This document shows, piece after piece, positions 13,281 through 28,400 of a stretch of DNA of 64,000 nt; position 1 is the stretch's first letter; each line of letters starts with the position of its first letter. The notes under the pieces were generated by a model that searched no databases, was not told where the DNA came from, and saw nothing but the letters and a program-made list of their open reading frames with translations. The position numbers and the translations under genes were made by a program. The stretch comes from Cyrtodaria siliqua (taxonomy: Eukaryota > Mollusca > Bivalvia > Adapedonta > Hiatellidae): contig JAWPHD010001807.1 of the NCBI GenBank assembly GCA_037043455.1, positions 124,001 through 188,000 on the forward strand, in the 5' to 3' direction.

Positions 13281-13385
13281 ATGGTTTACTGTGTTGCTTT
13301 TGGATGCAATACAACGAGAGCAAATTTCAAAGTGATTACATATATTTTCCGATATGGTGTCCAGCGTAGAAATTGTCGTCAAAAG
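13281..13385 (+). CDS. THAP-like zinc-finger first exon (partial)
   Basis: An ATG at 13281 opens a frame MVYCVAFGCNTTRANFKV, which matches the start of THAP DNA-binding domains (M-V-x-C-x-A-x-G-C). It ends at a strong donor, CAAAAG|GTGAGT, near 13385. The usual 'SFHRFP' stretch after the first Cys pair is not recognisable. The second Cys and the His of the C2CH finger would lie in a following exon that I could not find. THAP domains are common in transposases and transposon-derived animal proteins. This is either a first exon separated from its gene by satellite growth or an isolated relic. Confidence 0.45.
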
Positions 13386-13734
13386 GTGAGTGTGAAATTG
13401 TGTTGTTTTTTATCAAGACGTTTTATGTCCAATTCCCCAAAATCGTGTAGAGCGTTTGAACTTTGCAAGTGTTCATTGTTGATTTGTCAAAATCAGAATT
13501 GTGTGACCATTCTTCAACGATCTGCAGGTTTAAGCTAATATTAGACCTTCATACAACTGTGTAATGGACAGACGGATGCTCTGGTACAAAAAACTGAATA
13601 TTATATTATGCCATATAAAATGCTATAAACCCATTTTTTGAAATATCGTGGTGCCCAGGTCGAGACTATGGTGCCCAATTCGCGACATGGTGCCCAGTGC
13701 AAGTAACTTTAAAAGAAAAAAAAGGTCATAGGAT

Positions 13735-16700
13735 ATTTATACTGCACATAATCGTCATTATTAAAGTGGAATACACTGTGGCCAAGTATGGCACCCCATT
13801 CAAGTCCATACTACACATATTCATCATTGTTAAAGTGGAATACACTGCGGTCATGTATGGCACGTCATAGGAGGTTTATACTACACATAATCGTCATTAT
13901 TAAAGTGAAGTACACTGTGGCCATGTATGGCACTCCATTCCAGATCCATACAACACATATTGTTAAAGTGGAATACACTGTGGCCATGTATGGCACCCCA
14001 TTCCAGAGCCATACTACACATATTCGTCATTGTTAAAATGGAATACATTGCGGTCATTTATGACACCTCATACCAGGCTCATACTACATACATTGGTCAT
14101 TACTAAAGTGGAATTAACTGTGACCATGTATGGCACATCATGCCAGATTCATACTACAAGTTTTAGTCTAGGTTAAAGTGGAATACACTGCGGCCATGCA
14201 TGGCACATCATGCTTGTCCATACTGCAAGTATTTGTCATTGTTAAACTGGAATACACAGCGGCCATATATGGCACCTATTACCAAGTTCATACGGAACAT
14301 ATTCGTTATTACTAAAGTCGCCCCGTGTGGTTCCCGGGGGCCCCGTTTTGTTACGGAGCAAAGAATAGGACCACTGCAGATCCCTTTGGAGGGGTGGGTA
14401 GCGGGGTAGAAAACCTCCAAATTCATGTTCATTTTATCATAATTGTTCATGTTCTTTAAAGGTCTTCATCATGATCCCTGCATTGTTTCAGGTGCCATCT
14501 CGCTCACATCAAAAGATCAGTGGCATAAAAACAATAAACTTGGCTCCAGCGTAAATGGAGTTTCTACGATAGAATTTGCAGCAACTCTGCAGTTCAGGGT
14601 GAGAAGGTTCTAGTCCCATTTTTCATATTTTATCTCGATGTACATGGATGATGAGCCTGGCATGTTCATGCCTGTTAGGCGCTATATAACCTTTCATGTG
14701 TCGGTGCGCCTTAAAACCGAATTCAATTCAATTCAATTCATTATTAAAGTGGAATACATTGCGGCCATGTTTGGCACCCCATTCCTGATCTATACTACAC
14801 ATATTCATCATTGTTAACTTGGAATACATTGCGGCCATGTATGACATATCATAGGAGATTTATACTACACATAATCGTCATTATTAAAGTGGAATACAAT
14901 GCAGCCATGTATGGCATCCCATTCCAGATCCATACTACACATATTCATCATTGTTAAAGTGGAATACATTGCGGCCATGTATGGCACATCATTCCAGATC
15001 CATACTACACATATTCATCATTGTTAAAGTGAAATAACCTGCAGCCATGTATGCAACCTAATACCAGGTTCGTACTACATACATTCGTCATTACTAAAGT
15101 GGAATACACTGTGGCCATGTATGGCACCTCGTGGCAGATTTATACTACTCATAATCGTCATTATTAGGGTGGAATACACTGTGGCCATGTATGTCACCCC
15201 ATTCCAAATACATACTACACATATTCATCAATGTTAAAATGGAATACACTGTGGCCATGTATGTCACCCCACTCCAGATCCATACTACACATATTCGTCA
15301 TTGTTAAAGTGGAATACACTGTGGCCATGTATGACTCCTCATACCAGGTTCGTACTACATACATTCGTCATTACTAAAGTGGAATACACCGTGGCCATAT
15401 ATGGCACATCAAGCCAGATTCATACTAGAAGTTTTCGTCAATGTTAAAGTGAAATACACTGCGGCCATGTATGGGACAACATGCCTCTATACTGCAAGTA
15501 TTTGTCATTGTTAAACTGGAATACAATGTGACCATGTATGGCACCTCTGCTCAGATTCATTCTAGAAGTATTTGTCATTGTTAAACGGAAAAAGACTGCG
15601 GCATGTATGGCACCTCTTACCAGGTTCATACTGCACATATTAGTCATTATTAAGGTGGTTTACACTGCGGCCATGTATGGTACATCATGCCTGTCCATAC
15701 TGCAAGTATTTGTTATTGTTAAACTGGAATACAATGTGGCCATGTATGGCACATCATGCCATGTCTATACTGCAAGTATTTGTCATTGTAAAATTGAAGT
15801 ACACTACGGCCATGTATGGCACATCATGCCATGTCCATACTCAAGTATTTGTCACTGTTAAACTGGAATACACTGCGGCCATGTATGGCACATAATACCA
15901 GGTTCATACTAGACATATTTATCATTGTTAGAGTGATATACACTGCGGCCATGTACGGCACATAATACCAGGTTCATGCTAGACATATTCGTCATTGTTA
16001 GAGTGGAATACACTGCAGCCATGTATGGCATCCCATTCCAGATCCATACTACACATATTCATTATTGTTAACGTGGAATACGTTACGGCCATGTATGGCA
16101 CATCATTCCAGATCCATACTGCTCATATTCGTCATTGCTTAAGTGGAGTACATTGCGGCCATGTATGGCACATCATTCCAGATCCATACTACACATATTC
16201 ATCATTGTTAAAGTGGAATAACATGCGGCCATGTATGCCACCTAATACCAGGTTCGTACTACATACATTCGTCATTACTAAAGTGGAATACACTGTGGCC
16301 ATGTATGGCACCTCGTGTCAAATTTATACTACTCATAATCGTCATTAATAAAGTGGGATACACTGTGGCCATGTATGGCACCCCATTCCAAATACATACT
16401 ACACATATTCATCATTGTTAAAGTGGAATACACTGCGGCGATGTATGGCATATCATAGGAGATTTATACTACACATAATCGTCATTATTAAAGCGGATAC
16501 ACTGTGGCCAAGTATGGCACCCCTTTCCAGATCCATTCTACACATATTCATCAATGTTAAAGTGGAATACACTGTGGCCATGTATGCCACCCCACTCCAG
16601 ATCCATACTACACATATTCGTCATTGTTAAAGTGGAATACACTGTGGCCATGTATGACTCCTCATACCAGGTTCGTACTTCATACATTCGTCATTACTAA

Positions 16701-19200
16701 AGTGGAATACACCGTGGCCATATATGGCACATCAAGCCAGATTCATACTAGAAGTTTTCGTCAATGTTAAAGTGAAATACACTGCGGCCATGTATGGGAC
16801 AACATGCCTGTCTATACTGCAAGTATTTGTCATTGTTAAACTGGAATACAATGTGACCATGTATGGCACCTCTTGTCAGATTCATTCTAGAAATATTTGT
16901 CATTGTTAAACGGAAAAAGACTGCGGCCATGTATAGCGCCTCTTATCAGGTTCATACTGCACATATTGCTCATTATTAAGGTGGTTTACACTGCGGCCAT
17001 GTATGGTACATTATGCCTGTCCATACTGCAAGTATTTGTTATTGTTAAACTGGAATACAATATGGCCATGTATGGCACATCATGCCATGTCTATACTGCA
17101 AGTATTTGTCATTGTAAAACTGAAGTACACTACGGCCATGTATGGCACATCATGCCATGTCCATACTGCAAGTATTTGTCACTGTTAAACTGGAATACAC
17201 TGCGGCCATGTATGGCACATAATACCAGGTTCATACTAGACATATTTATCATTGTTAGAGTGATATACACTGCGGCCATGTACGGCACATAATACCAGGT
17301 TCATGCTAGACATATTCGTCATTGTTAGAGTGGAATACACTGCAGCCATGTATGGCATCCCATTCCAGATCCATACTACACATATTCATTATTGTTAACG
17401 TGGAATACGTTACGGCCATGTATGGCACATCATTCCAGATCCATACTGCTCATATTTGTCATTGCTTAAGTGGAGTATATTGCGGCCATGTATGGCACAT
17501 CATTCCAAATCCATACTACACATATTCATCATTGTTAAAGTGGAATAACCTGCGGCCATGTATGCCACCTAATACCAGGTTCGTACTACATACATTCGTC
17601 ATTACTTAAGTGGAATACACTGTGGCCATGTATGGCACCTCGTGTCAGATTTATACTACTCATAATCGTCATTAATAAAGTGGGATAAACTGTGGCCATG
17701 TATGGCACCCCATTCCAAATACATACTACACATATTCATCATTGTTAAAGTGGAATACACTGCGCCGATGTATGGCATATCATAGGAGATTTATACTACA
17801 TATAATCGTCATTATTAAATCGGATACACTGCGGCCAAGTATGGCACCCCTTTCCAGATCAATTCTACACATAGTCATCAATGTTAAAGTGGTATACACT
17901 GTGGCCATGTATGTCACCCCACTCCAGATCCATACTACACATATTCGTCATTGTTAAAGTGGAATACACTGTGGCCATGTATGACTACTCATACCCGGTT
18001 CGTACTTCATACATTCGTCATTACTAAAGTGGAATACACCGTGGCCATATATGGCACATCAAGCCAGATTCATACTAGAAGTTTTCGTCTATGTTAAAGT
18101 GAAATACACTGCGGCCATGTATGGGACAACATGCCTGTCTATACTGCAAGTATTTGTCATTGTTAAACTGGAATACAATGTGACCATGTGTGGCACCTCT
18201 TGTCAGATTCATTCTAGAAGTATTTGTCATTGTTAAACGGAAAAAGACTGCGGCCATGTATGGCGCCTCTTAGCAGGTTCATACTGCACATATTGGTCAT
18301 TATTAAGGTGGTTTACACTGCGGCCATGTATGGTACATCATGCCTGTCCATACTGCAAGTATTTGTTATTGTTAAACTGGAATACAATGTGGCCATGTAT
18401 GGCACATCATGCCATGTCTATACTGCAAGTATTTGTCATTGTTAAACTGAAGTACACTACGGCCATGTATGGCACATCATACCATGTCCATACTGCAAGT
18501 ATTTGTCACTGTTAAACTGGAATACACTGCGGCCATGTATGGCACATATTACCAGGTTCATACTAGACATATTTATCATTGTTAGAGTGATATACACTGC
18601 GGCCATGTACGGCACATAATACCAGGTTCATACTAGACATATCCGTCATTGTTAGATTGGAATACACTGTGGCCATGTATGGCACATTATGCCACGTCCA
18701 TACTGCAAGTATTGGTCATTGTTAAATTTGAATACACTCTGGCCATGTATGGCACATCATGCCATGTCCATACTGCAAGTATGTGTCGTTGTTAAACTGG
18801 AATACACTGTGGCCTTGTATGGCACCTCGTGTCAGATTCATTTTAAATGTATTCGTCATTATTAAAGTGGAATAAAATATGGCATCCCATTCTAGATCCA
18901 TACTACACATATTCATCATTGTTAAAGTGGAATACACTGCGCAGGATTATACTAAACATATTCGTCATGATTAAAGTGGAATACACTGCATGCCATCATG
19001 CCATGTCCATATTGTAAGTATTTTTCATTGTTAAACTGGAATACACTGTTGCCATTTATGGCACCTCATGCCAGATAAATTACAAGTTTTCATCTAGGTT
19101 AAAGTGGTATACATTGCTGCCATGTTTGGGATGTCATGCCGGATTCACACTACTAATATTCATCATTGTTAAAGCGTTATACATGGAACATCATACCAGA
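13735..19200. repeat. 70-bp satellite array with ~1327-bp higher-order period
   Basis: About 70 tandem units of 70 bp share the core GCGGCCATGTATGGCAC and a CATACTACACATATTCRTCAT spacer. Individual variants recur as a block. The unit order at ~15240-16560 is repeated at ~16565-17890, and again in part at ~17890-18700, with an offset of 1326-1327 bp (19 units). Earlier units (14740-15240) are partial copies of the same order. Three units are 210 bp, so frames stay open for long stretches. The many apparent ORFs here are not genes. The array fades out by ~19200. Confidence 0.95.
14325..14742 (+). mobile_element. Dispersed repeat insertion inside the satellite (copy 2 of 4)
   Basis: The satellite units stop at ~14320 and resume at ~14743. 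The insert ends with GCGCTATATAACCTTTCATG and a CAATTCAATTCAATTCA tail, as in the copy at 2310-2490. The short-pentamer tail marks it as a retroposed, SINE-like copy. Confidence 0.7.
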
Positions 19201-19204
19201 TACA

Positions 19205-20579
19205 TACTGAAAGGTTTGAACTGACATGACTAGCAACAGAAATTATTATAAAATCATTGAATGCAGCATGTATTGATTTAAATGGTAGGTCAAATATGGC
19301 TCCAATACATTTCACCAGAATAGCAAGTGCAATTAATATATTTTGGTTTGAACTAACATGCCGCACGAATGTTCGCAACAAAAATTACTTTAAACTCATT
19401 TTAGTACTAAATGTATTAGTTTAGGACTATTCGTTTCCTGTGTCAACGGCTGTTCTGAATAATGTGTTGATGCGCTGTTAATAACGTAAAAAGATCGCTT
19501 CTGTCCAAAAGCCCATAAAATGTGTCCCATTTCACATCAAATTTTGCGTGTAAGCTGTGTTTACAAGTCTATATCTCTTACATTCTTACCCTAGCACGAC
19601 CAAATTTGGCCATGAGCTTCCTTATAGCATTATCTTAAGGGCTGCTTAAGTAATTTTGGTGCCTATAACCCCTGGGTTCCCATGAAACCAAAATTCTGAA
19701 AGCCTTTAAAATATGTCTATTTCACATCAAATTTTGCGTGTAAGCTGTGTTTACAGGTATATAGCACTTACATTTCTTGTCCTAGCTGAACTAAATTTGG
19801 GAATAGGTTTCCTTATAGTATATTGTAAAGGGTTGCGTAAGTAATTTTGTCTTCTGCAAATTCTGGGCACCCATGGAACCCAAATCGTGATGGCCCATAA
19901 AATGTGCAATAAAGGCAGATCTTGGTTTGCATGTAAGCATGTATATATCTATAATTTTGGTTTGGGATTTATTATAGCATTATGCATCTTATTCATACCT
20001 CACCCATATTGGGGCATGGGCTCCCTCCTCCACCCCCACCACCCACTCCCTCCCACCCCGACACTTTTTTTTTTGTTTACATATTTCTGTGTTGTTTAAG
20101 TCAATTCTTACACATAGCTTCTTACACATACTCCCCCCTGCCTCTCCCCACTCATCCACCCCACTCGAAACTCCATATATATATTTTTTTTACATATTTC
20201 TGTGTTGTTATAGTCACTTCTTACCACATAGCTTCTTACACATATATGTTGCCCCTCCCCCCAGTCTCTCTCCCCCACCCCCACCCCTCCACCCCCCACT
20301 CAATTGTTTTTTTACATATTTCTTTGTTGTTTTTGTCAATTCTTAAACATGTTGGCCCCCCCCCCCACCAATCAGGTGATAATAAGAACAGTAAGCCGAT
20401 ATATAGGCAGATATACTTTCAGTTATGAAATTAAATTAGTTGGTAGGTTCTTTAAAACTTAGATTTATTTCTTAAAAACACTGTTATGAAATATAACTGC
20501 TGTATGTTTTATATTAAAATTATTCTGATAATTTTACTTGAATGTCATTTTCATCACTCATTTAATATATTTTACAAAC
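19205..20579. other. Non-coding, with duplicated and C-rich tracts
   Basis: CATCAAATTTTGCGTGTAAG is duplicated at ~19536 and ~19728. Between 20010 and 20370 a unit of a T-run followed by TACATATTTCTGTGTTGTT and a C-rich stretch is repeated three times. Open frames there are proline- or serine-rich artefacts. Confidence 0.6.
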
Positions 20580-22464
20580 CTATTGATGACAGTTCAACAG
20601 GCTCCTCTAAATGGTTATGAACACTCATAAGCACATCCACTATTTGGTTGGCAAATGTATCGTCTGCAAAAAAAGGTTACCAGTCAATTATAAATCACTT
20701 AAAATACTTTTTTGATTTCATCAAACACCCACCACCACCACCAAAATTTAAATTATAAAAAGACCCCCAACTACCAAGAATTAATCCCCTTTTCCACCCC
20801 ACACCAACACATATAAAAATAAAAGTGAGTTCCGAAAACAGGGATAACTTTTGGAACAGGGCATGACAGAGTTATGGTGCTTTTATTACACAGATGGTGA
20901 ACATGTATGCCAAGTTTCAAAGTTTTCTGTCAACTGTTTTTAGAATATGACTACATTTAAACTTTCTAACCAAAATGTAAATGGTAATGGGGGATATTTT
21001 TGGTAAAATGATTGACATAGTAATGATGCTTGTCAGATATTGTTGTGTAATGATGATGAATATGTGTGCCAAGTTTCAAAGCTTTGTGACAATTGGTTTT
21101 GAAAATACCGTATTACATTGTCTGGTGACAAACGAATCACAGTGTTTGTACACATTTGTAATTTAATTAATTTACGATCAAGTAAAGCTCAATTTTAATC
21201 ATATTTGAAATCTCACTATCTCATCTACATGAACTAAGCATTAAATTCGATTAAGAGTTGTTGGATTATTTATAATTGTTCTTGTGAAATACATGTAGCC
21301 ACATAAAGTACATGACAACGCATCAACAACAATGTCTTAATCACACTCACAATATGGTATTGCATAAATTTAGGTAAATTTACAACATCAAATCACTAGA
21401 AGGGTGTTCCATGGAACATTTGTGTCACCTGCCGTGTACCGTGTGCTGGACAATGTAACTATAAAGTTTAAAGACAGGAGGTGAAATCCTTCATGGATTA
21501 TGGAGCAGATTTTAAGTTTTATGAAAATGGGCATTACTCTGACAAAATGTAAGTTACTGGACATGTGTAACAACATTCCTTGAGGTAAGATGCAGATGTG
21601 AAGTTTCATGAATATAGGTCAACTGCTTTTCATGTTATGGACAAGGTTAGGTTGCAGGTTAAAGTGTGATGGGACGACGGACAAGGACGGACGACATTTT
21701 ATGGACATAGGTCAATTACTTTTCAAGCTATGAACAGTTATGAGCTTAGGTTGCAGTTAAAGTTTTATAATAAAAAAAGGGGCTTAAGTCTGTCAAAACG
21801 GAAGTCAGAGTTATTTGACACTTGTAATAACATTCCTTGAGGTAAGATGAAGATGTGTGTGAAGTTTCATGAACATGGGTGAAATACTTTTTAAGTTATG
21901 GCCAGTTATGAACTTGGCTAGGTTGCAGGTTAGTTTTATAAAAAGGGGCATAACTCTGTCAAAATGAAAGTCAGAGGTATTGGATATGTGTAACAAAATT
22001 CCTTGAGGTAAGATGAAGATGTGTGTGAAGTTTTATGAACAGAGGTGAAATACTTTCAAGTTATGGCCAGTTATTAGCTTGGTTAGGATGCAGGTTAAAG
22101 CCATCAATAAAAATATGTTTGTTTGCCGTGCTCCGACCGACTCACCCGATTCGGCCGCGACTCAAACATTTTACTAACCTCGGGCCGAAAAAATATTTTT
22201 AAATAAATTCAAATGATAATTTTATTAGCCAGATGTGTTAAGCATCTAATCTGGATTGCAAAGGTTATCAAAAAGTTGCCTTAGTACAAAAATGGCATAA
22301 TATATGCGAACAATATATATAAAAAAGATATCTAAAAATAAAACTTTTCCTACCTTAAATACACATGAATAAAATAATTATGTGCAAGTCCTTGTGTTTA
22401 GTTTTAATAACCTATGCCCTAACATCGTACTAGGGCCTTTATAGTGTTGTAGATTGGATAAGCT

Positions 22465-22495
<31 letters not shown>

Positions 22496-25400
22496 ATCCC
22501 TACCTAAAATTCTGGGTAGGAGCACAGCAAACAAACAATTTTTTATTGATGGCCTAAAGTTTTATAAAATGGGGCATAACTCTGCCAAAATAAAACTCAG
22601 TGTTATTGGACATGTGTAACAATCTTCCTTGAGGTAAGATGATGTTTGTGAAGTTTCATGAACATAGGTCAAATACTTTTCAAGTTATGGCCAGTTATGA
22701 GCTTGGTTAGGTTGCAGGTTAAGTTTTATAAAACGGGGCATAACTCTGCCAAAATAAAACTCAGAGTTATTGGACATGTGTAACAACATTCCTTGAGATA
22801 AAATGAAGACGTTTGTGAAGTTTCATGAACATAGGTCAAATAATTTTCAAGTTATGGCCAGTTATGAGCTTGGTTAGGTTGCAGGTTAAAGTTTTATAAA
22901 AAGGGGCATGACTCTGCCAAAATAAAACTCAAGAGTTATTGGACATGTGTAACAACATTCCTTGAGGTAAGATGAAGATGTGTGTGAAGTTTCATGAATA
23001 TAGGTGAACTACTTTTCAAGTTATGGCCAAGGTTAGGTTGCAGGTTAAAGTGTGACGGGACGACGGACAATGACGGACGACAGACAAAGTGATCCCTAGG
23101 GGTCTGCCATGTTACGCAGTCGACACAAAAACTACATGTAACACGTTAAATCTTAAATTCGTGACTGTGAACTTCTGACTTTAATAAACTTGTTTTACCA
23201 AGTTTTACCAAGCAAATGAAAGCTTAGATCTACAAACAGATATATTTCATTCAGAATTACATTTATAAATATTATTTAAACCTTTTTTATGGTAAATTAA
23301 AAACTAGAAGTATGTATTCAACAATGTACCATACATACATAAAGACAACATACCAATTTCTTGTGAGCTCTGATCATCTGGCATTTCATCATGAGTGAGA
23401 GTCGTTTCATCATGCGTGACAGTTTCGGGAGTGCTAAAATATTAATATTAAAAGATAGTAAAATGCATTTACCACATAAAACTACAGGGGATGAGCGATT
23501 AAAAATCATTTTATACTTAATTCTTTTTATACTTAATTCTTGAGAGTGAGTGGTGCTAAGCCTGGTAATTTATTTAAAATGTAAAATTATTCAAGCTTTG
23601 GTGAGTGGTGAGCAAGTGTAAATATCTACAGCTATGGCAACAAACAATAAATAAGCCAAGGCATTCATGATGTATATAATTGTTAGGACTGTTCCAGAAA
23701 AACATACATAAATTATGTAGGGGATACCTTGGATCAATAATTGTATCTGTAGTGAGGTGGGGTTAACAAAAATCTCTTCTATACTATAGGGGATTGTATA
23801 TTGGGTGGAAAAAATACACGCTTCCGAAGTTATTTTTCATGAAATAAAAATCTAATATAAATAAATTTATAACGCACATACATCAAAAAATGGAAAAGCC
23901 CATTTGATTTCAAATTGTAATTTCTTAACTAAATAATAATAACTTTGATTTTATGTTCATGAAAGTGTGTTGAATCTCATTTCCACTGGGAAAACGACAA
24001 GATGTTGTGATGTATGTTTTCCCACTAGACTGCATGTTACGGTCCTTTGCGCATTGAATAAAACTGTAAAATCAGGCTTCCATTTGGATGAGTAACATTT
24101 GCTGGAATAAAGTCAACACTAAAACAGACATAATATTGTTTATTTTAACTAGTTATGTTAATTTATGACAAAAATCATTAAAAAATACGATTTATAAATA
24201 TATCATTTTTTTAACTCTTTTGTGTTTTTTTAAGGAAAGAAAAAACGGAATGTGTTTTTTTCTGGAACAGCCCTTAACTCGCTGGTAACAATTCCAGAAG
24301 CATACTTTCTGCAGCCAATGGAGATGAAAAGAGATTGATTCAGGTATTGGGTACAATACACAAATACTAACACCGACAGGAAATCCTTCCACTCTGGCAC
24401 CATCACAGAGACTATATAAAGAGTTATATATACTTTTAAAAACTTTAACCTACTGTCTACAGACGACTACGCCACCGCAGACGTTATGGCAATAGCTCGC
24501 CGGACTTTCGTCACGGCGAGCTAAAACGGGGAATAATTTAGGATAAATACATGACAGTTATTGTGCTAGTCATATAGCGTTGTTTACTGATAACGAACAT
24601 GTGTGCCAAGTTTCAAAGCTTTCGGACAATTGTTTTGAGAAATGAGAAAAAAACTAAAACTTTAACCAAAACGTCAAAACGTGTAGATGCCAGACGGAGA
24701 GACAGCTTGACAAACAGACTGACTGAAATCACCAAACCAAAAGCCTGGAAGCAACTTCCTCACTTAATGTTAAAATTAACAACTATTTGCAATAGGGCTG
24801 TGTTTTTTGCTATGAATATATAACAATTAATTATAAGATACTTGAAATTCTAAAAAATTAACAATAGTTTTAAATTATCAAATCCCAATGGATTTATTGC
24901 ATGTTTACTATAATTATCTTAAATGTACTTGTAATGTGAATCTCAATTACAACATTTTCAACAGAACTGTACTCAATGTTTTTATGCAGAATCACTAAAG
25001 CCAAGCCATTTTATTTTTTTGTTTAGCGTCAACGCTATTTCGCGAAACCTAGCTACCTATTCAAAAACACACACAATACTACAGCAAAAATGATCACAAA
25101 ACATGATATAAAACATTTAAAACTGCTATTTAAACTATGAAGATGTCTCATAAAACCTAAGTTTAATAAAGGATAGTTAAAAAAATAACATAACTGACTA
25201 GAAAACAAGCATTTTGGAAACTCATATAGACATCGAATGACTTTGTCAAAAATAATACACATATTATTAACTTTTAGTACTTGGAATGTTCAAGTATTAT
25301 TTACTGCGTTTGATTATAATACTTATATGGTTTTCATAATGCATAAACAAAAGATTCTGGCAAGTGAGATCAAATCATTGGATGAATGAGATCAAATCTT

Positions 25401-28400
25401 TTGGATTTATAGCTCAATTCATTTACATAAAGCACATAAAACCTGAGATCAAACCAATCATACTAAGGTTGTGAGTTCAATAAATGTTGGCTTCAATTCG
25501 AAAGAAACTCGGCTCGAGTTAAAACACTCGAGTGTCCTTCACGAGCAAGCCCCACCCCACTTCTATACTGTCACAACAGATAACTTGGCATTTTGAACAA
25601 GTTCAGATTTCAAATCAATTTGTATAGCATACCAATCTAAAATGATTTTGTCGTTCTCTTTAACGCGAAGAGCAATTATTTTGCTCGCCATAAGTACTGC
25701 ACCTCATTTACCTCTTGTTTACTTGATATAAAAACCAATAGAATGTGTATGTATAAAAACCAATAGAATGTGTATGTAAGTTGAAAAACGAATAAATTCG
25801 AAAGGAAGAAATGTCAGCACCGTGGTACAATTCCAGTCTGCTTCAATGAACGCTTGCATCATGTTCATAGTGTTATTATGCAATCACCTGACCGATTGAA
25901 CATGTAGAGACGGGTATTTAAGGCGTTATCGTCGCAGATTTGTTGTCTTCATCGACAGACGAGCGTAAATGGCATTTTTTTCGTAAACATTTCTGACATC
26001 GAAACTGTTGTTTTTTTTGGTTGATGTGAAAACGTAGGCGCACGCGGACGCTAAGCATAAATAAACAAGAGGTCAATGACCTTGAAGCTCTACTGATTGA
26101 TTTTGATTTCAGGAAGTAGTCGCTACAGACTTGTTTTTTGAAAATCGATTTTTAACCGTGGCGGCCATTTTGAATTTCCGGCCAACCTGAAATTTTGCTA
26201 GGATCAATTAGACATTAAGAGCAACATTCCTGTGAAGTTTCATGAAAATCTGTCAAGTTGTTTCAGAGGAGTAGTCGCTACAAGTTTTCATTATATAACT
26301 CTATGTAAACAAAGATGGCCGCTGGTAGCCATGTTTAACGTCAAATCAAAACGATTTTCGACAAGGACCAACATCATGTCATACTGATCATTTAAGAAAA
26401 AGTCCCATATCAATATCTCTTATAGTTTCGAAGAAGTAGTCGCTACAAACTTATTTATTTTAAATCTACTTTTAGCTGTGACGGCCATCTTGAATATCTG
26501 GCAGATCTGAACTTTTGCTAGGATCAATTAGACATCAAGAGCAACATTCCTGTGGAGTTTCATGACAATCCGTCAAGTAGTTTCAGAGGAGTAGTCGCTA
26601 CAAGTTTTTACTATATAACTCTATGTAAACAAAGATGGCCGCTGGCAGCCATGTTTAACGTTGAATCAAAATAATTTTCCACAAGGATCAACATCATGTC
26701 ATGCTGATCATTTTAGAAAAAGTCCCATATCACTTATAGTTTTCAAGAAGTAGTCGCTACAAACTTATTTTTTAAAAATCTACTTTTAGCTTTGGCGGCC
26801 ATCTTGGATTTCACATCAACATGCATATTTGCTAGGATCAACTATACTTTATGGGCAACATTTCTGTAAAGTTTCATGAATATCCATCCAGTAGTTTCAG
26901 AGGAGTTGTCGCTACAAATAAAAGTTTACGGACAGACAGACGGACAGACGGACGACGGACGCCGCACCACGGCATAAGCTCTGCTGATCTCTGATCAGTA
27001 GAGCTAAAAACGGCATGGCCTAATGGTGAACTGGAGCATGTCATTCTGATGTGTCAGTAATCATACTGAAACAATAATAATAGTCAATGTTTAAACATAC
27101 CTGATTTCAAAGATGTTGACAGCAGGAATTGTATCTGCAACTGCAGTTGGAGTTGGATCTTGTGGTCTGGAATGGAAAGACGTATGCATTAATTTTTTAA
27201 TAAAGCAGTTAATGGTGATGTCAATTTATACTGAAATATGAAAGAAGTTTATGTAAACATTTTTATGACCTTTTTATCCCATTTCCCATTACATATAAAC
27301 ATCATAACCCCTTGTCAAATATAATAAATGCAAGATGTGAAAAACATTCGTTTAGTTTTAAACTTTTATCATACAATTTTTGACGTTGGTGTGTTAACAG
27401 TATCATTACCTCCTACCCATTAACCAAAATTGGAAGTTGTATCCATTTTAATAAAAACCTAATAAAACATGGCGGAATATGTCTAATATTTTTCTTATTT
27501 TTTTTTATTTTTATATAACTGTCTGTCTTATAGTCACATAAGGTAGGAGTGAAACAACACATCCTTTCTTTGTATTAAATTGCATGAGTGAATTTCCAAT
27601 GGTAAATTTAAATTCAATCACTAGTATCACCTAAAGTGCCATTAACTATTTATAAAGGTTTTAACTAGAAAATGTGTCCATGGGACACAAATGCCCCTCT
27701 AAAGGGTCATCGGTTGCTTAAAAAATGGGAGTAACAAAGGTTGCTTAAAAAATGGGAGTAACAAAATGTTAAGTGTAATATTAAAAGGCAAGTTATATTC
27801 TGCTTATGTAGATGCATGTGTAGATGCATGTGCATGTTTTATACGTGCTTTAAAAAAGCTTAATTACTATAAATTTTTTTTTCACTGTGTGCAGTGTAAC
27901 AGGTATCAAACGTTCCTTCACTGTCACAAACTGGAACCATGTGTTTTCTCATTGTTAATTTTCTAATTTAAAGCAAGTTTTTTTGTGCAACAAAACTGGA
28001 AACAAGCATTTTTCATGGCTTGTCTTAAGAATGGAAACAAGCAGTTTATTTCCACGTCATAGGTGTGTGAGGGTCGGGGAACCATCCCCCAGTCACATAT
28101 CAACATCAAATAACAATAAGGATTTGGTTCCTTTAATATGCCTTCGAACTTGAGATTTAATTACATTTTAAATACGTATATATATTTTATTATGGCACTC
28201 GTTTTACTCATATGCCTGCAAGTAGGCAACCATAAGCGACCAGGACTGTACCTACCTACAAATGGTTGCATACATACGGACACATAATTTAGATTTTTCA
28301 GAAAACAAATTCATATATATCTATACTGGTTAGGGGCCAGTTTCCGTCCAAGCCCAGTTTCCGTCATCTCATTTAAACTGTTTTTACGCTGCAAATTATT

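Noticed and set aside
13788..18937. Many ORFs of 60-130 codons on both strands
   Set aside because: They are readings of the 70-bp satellite. Three units make 210 bp, so frames stay open and the 'proteins' are repeats of the same peptide in all phases.
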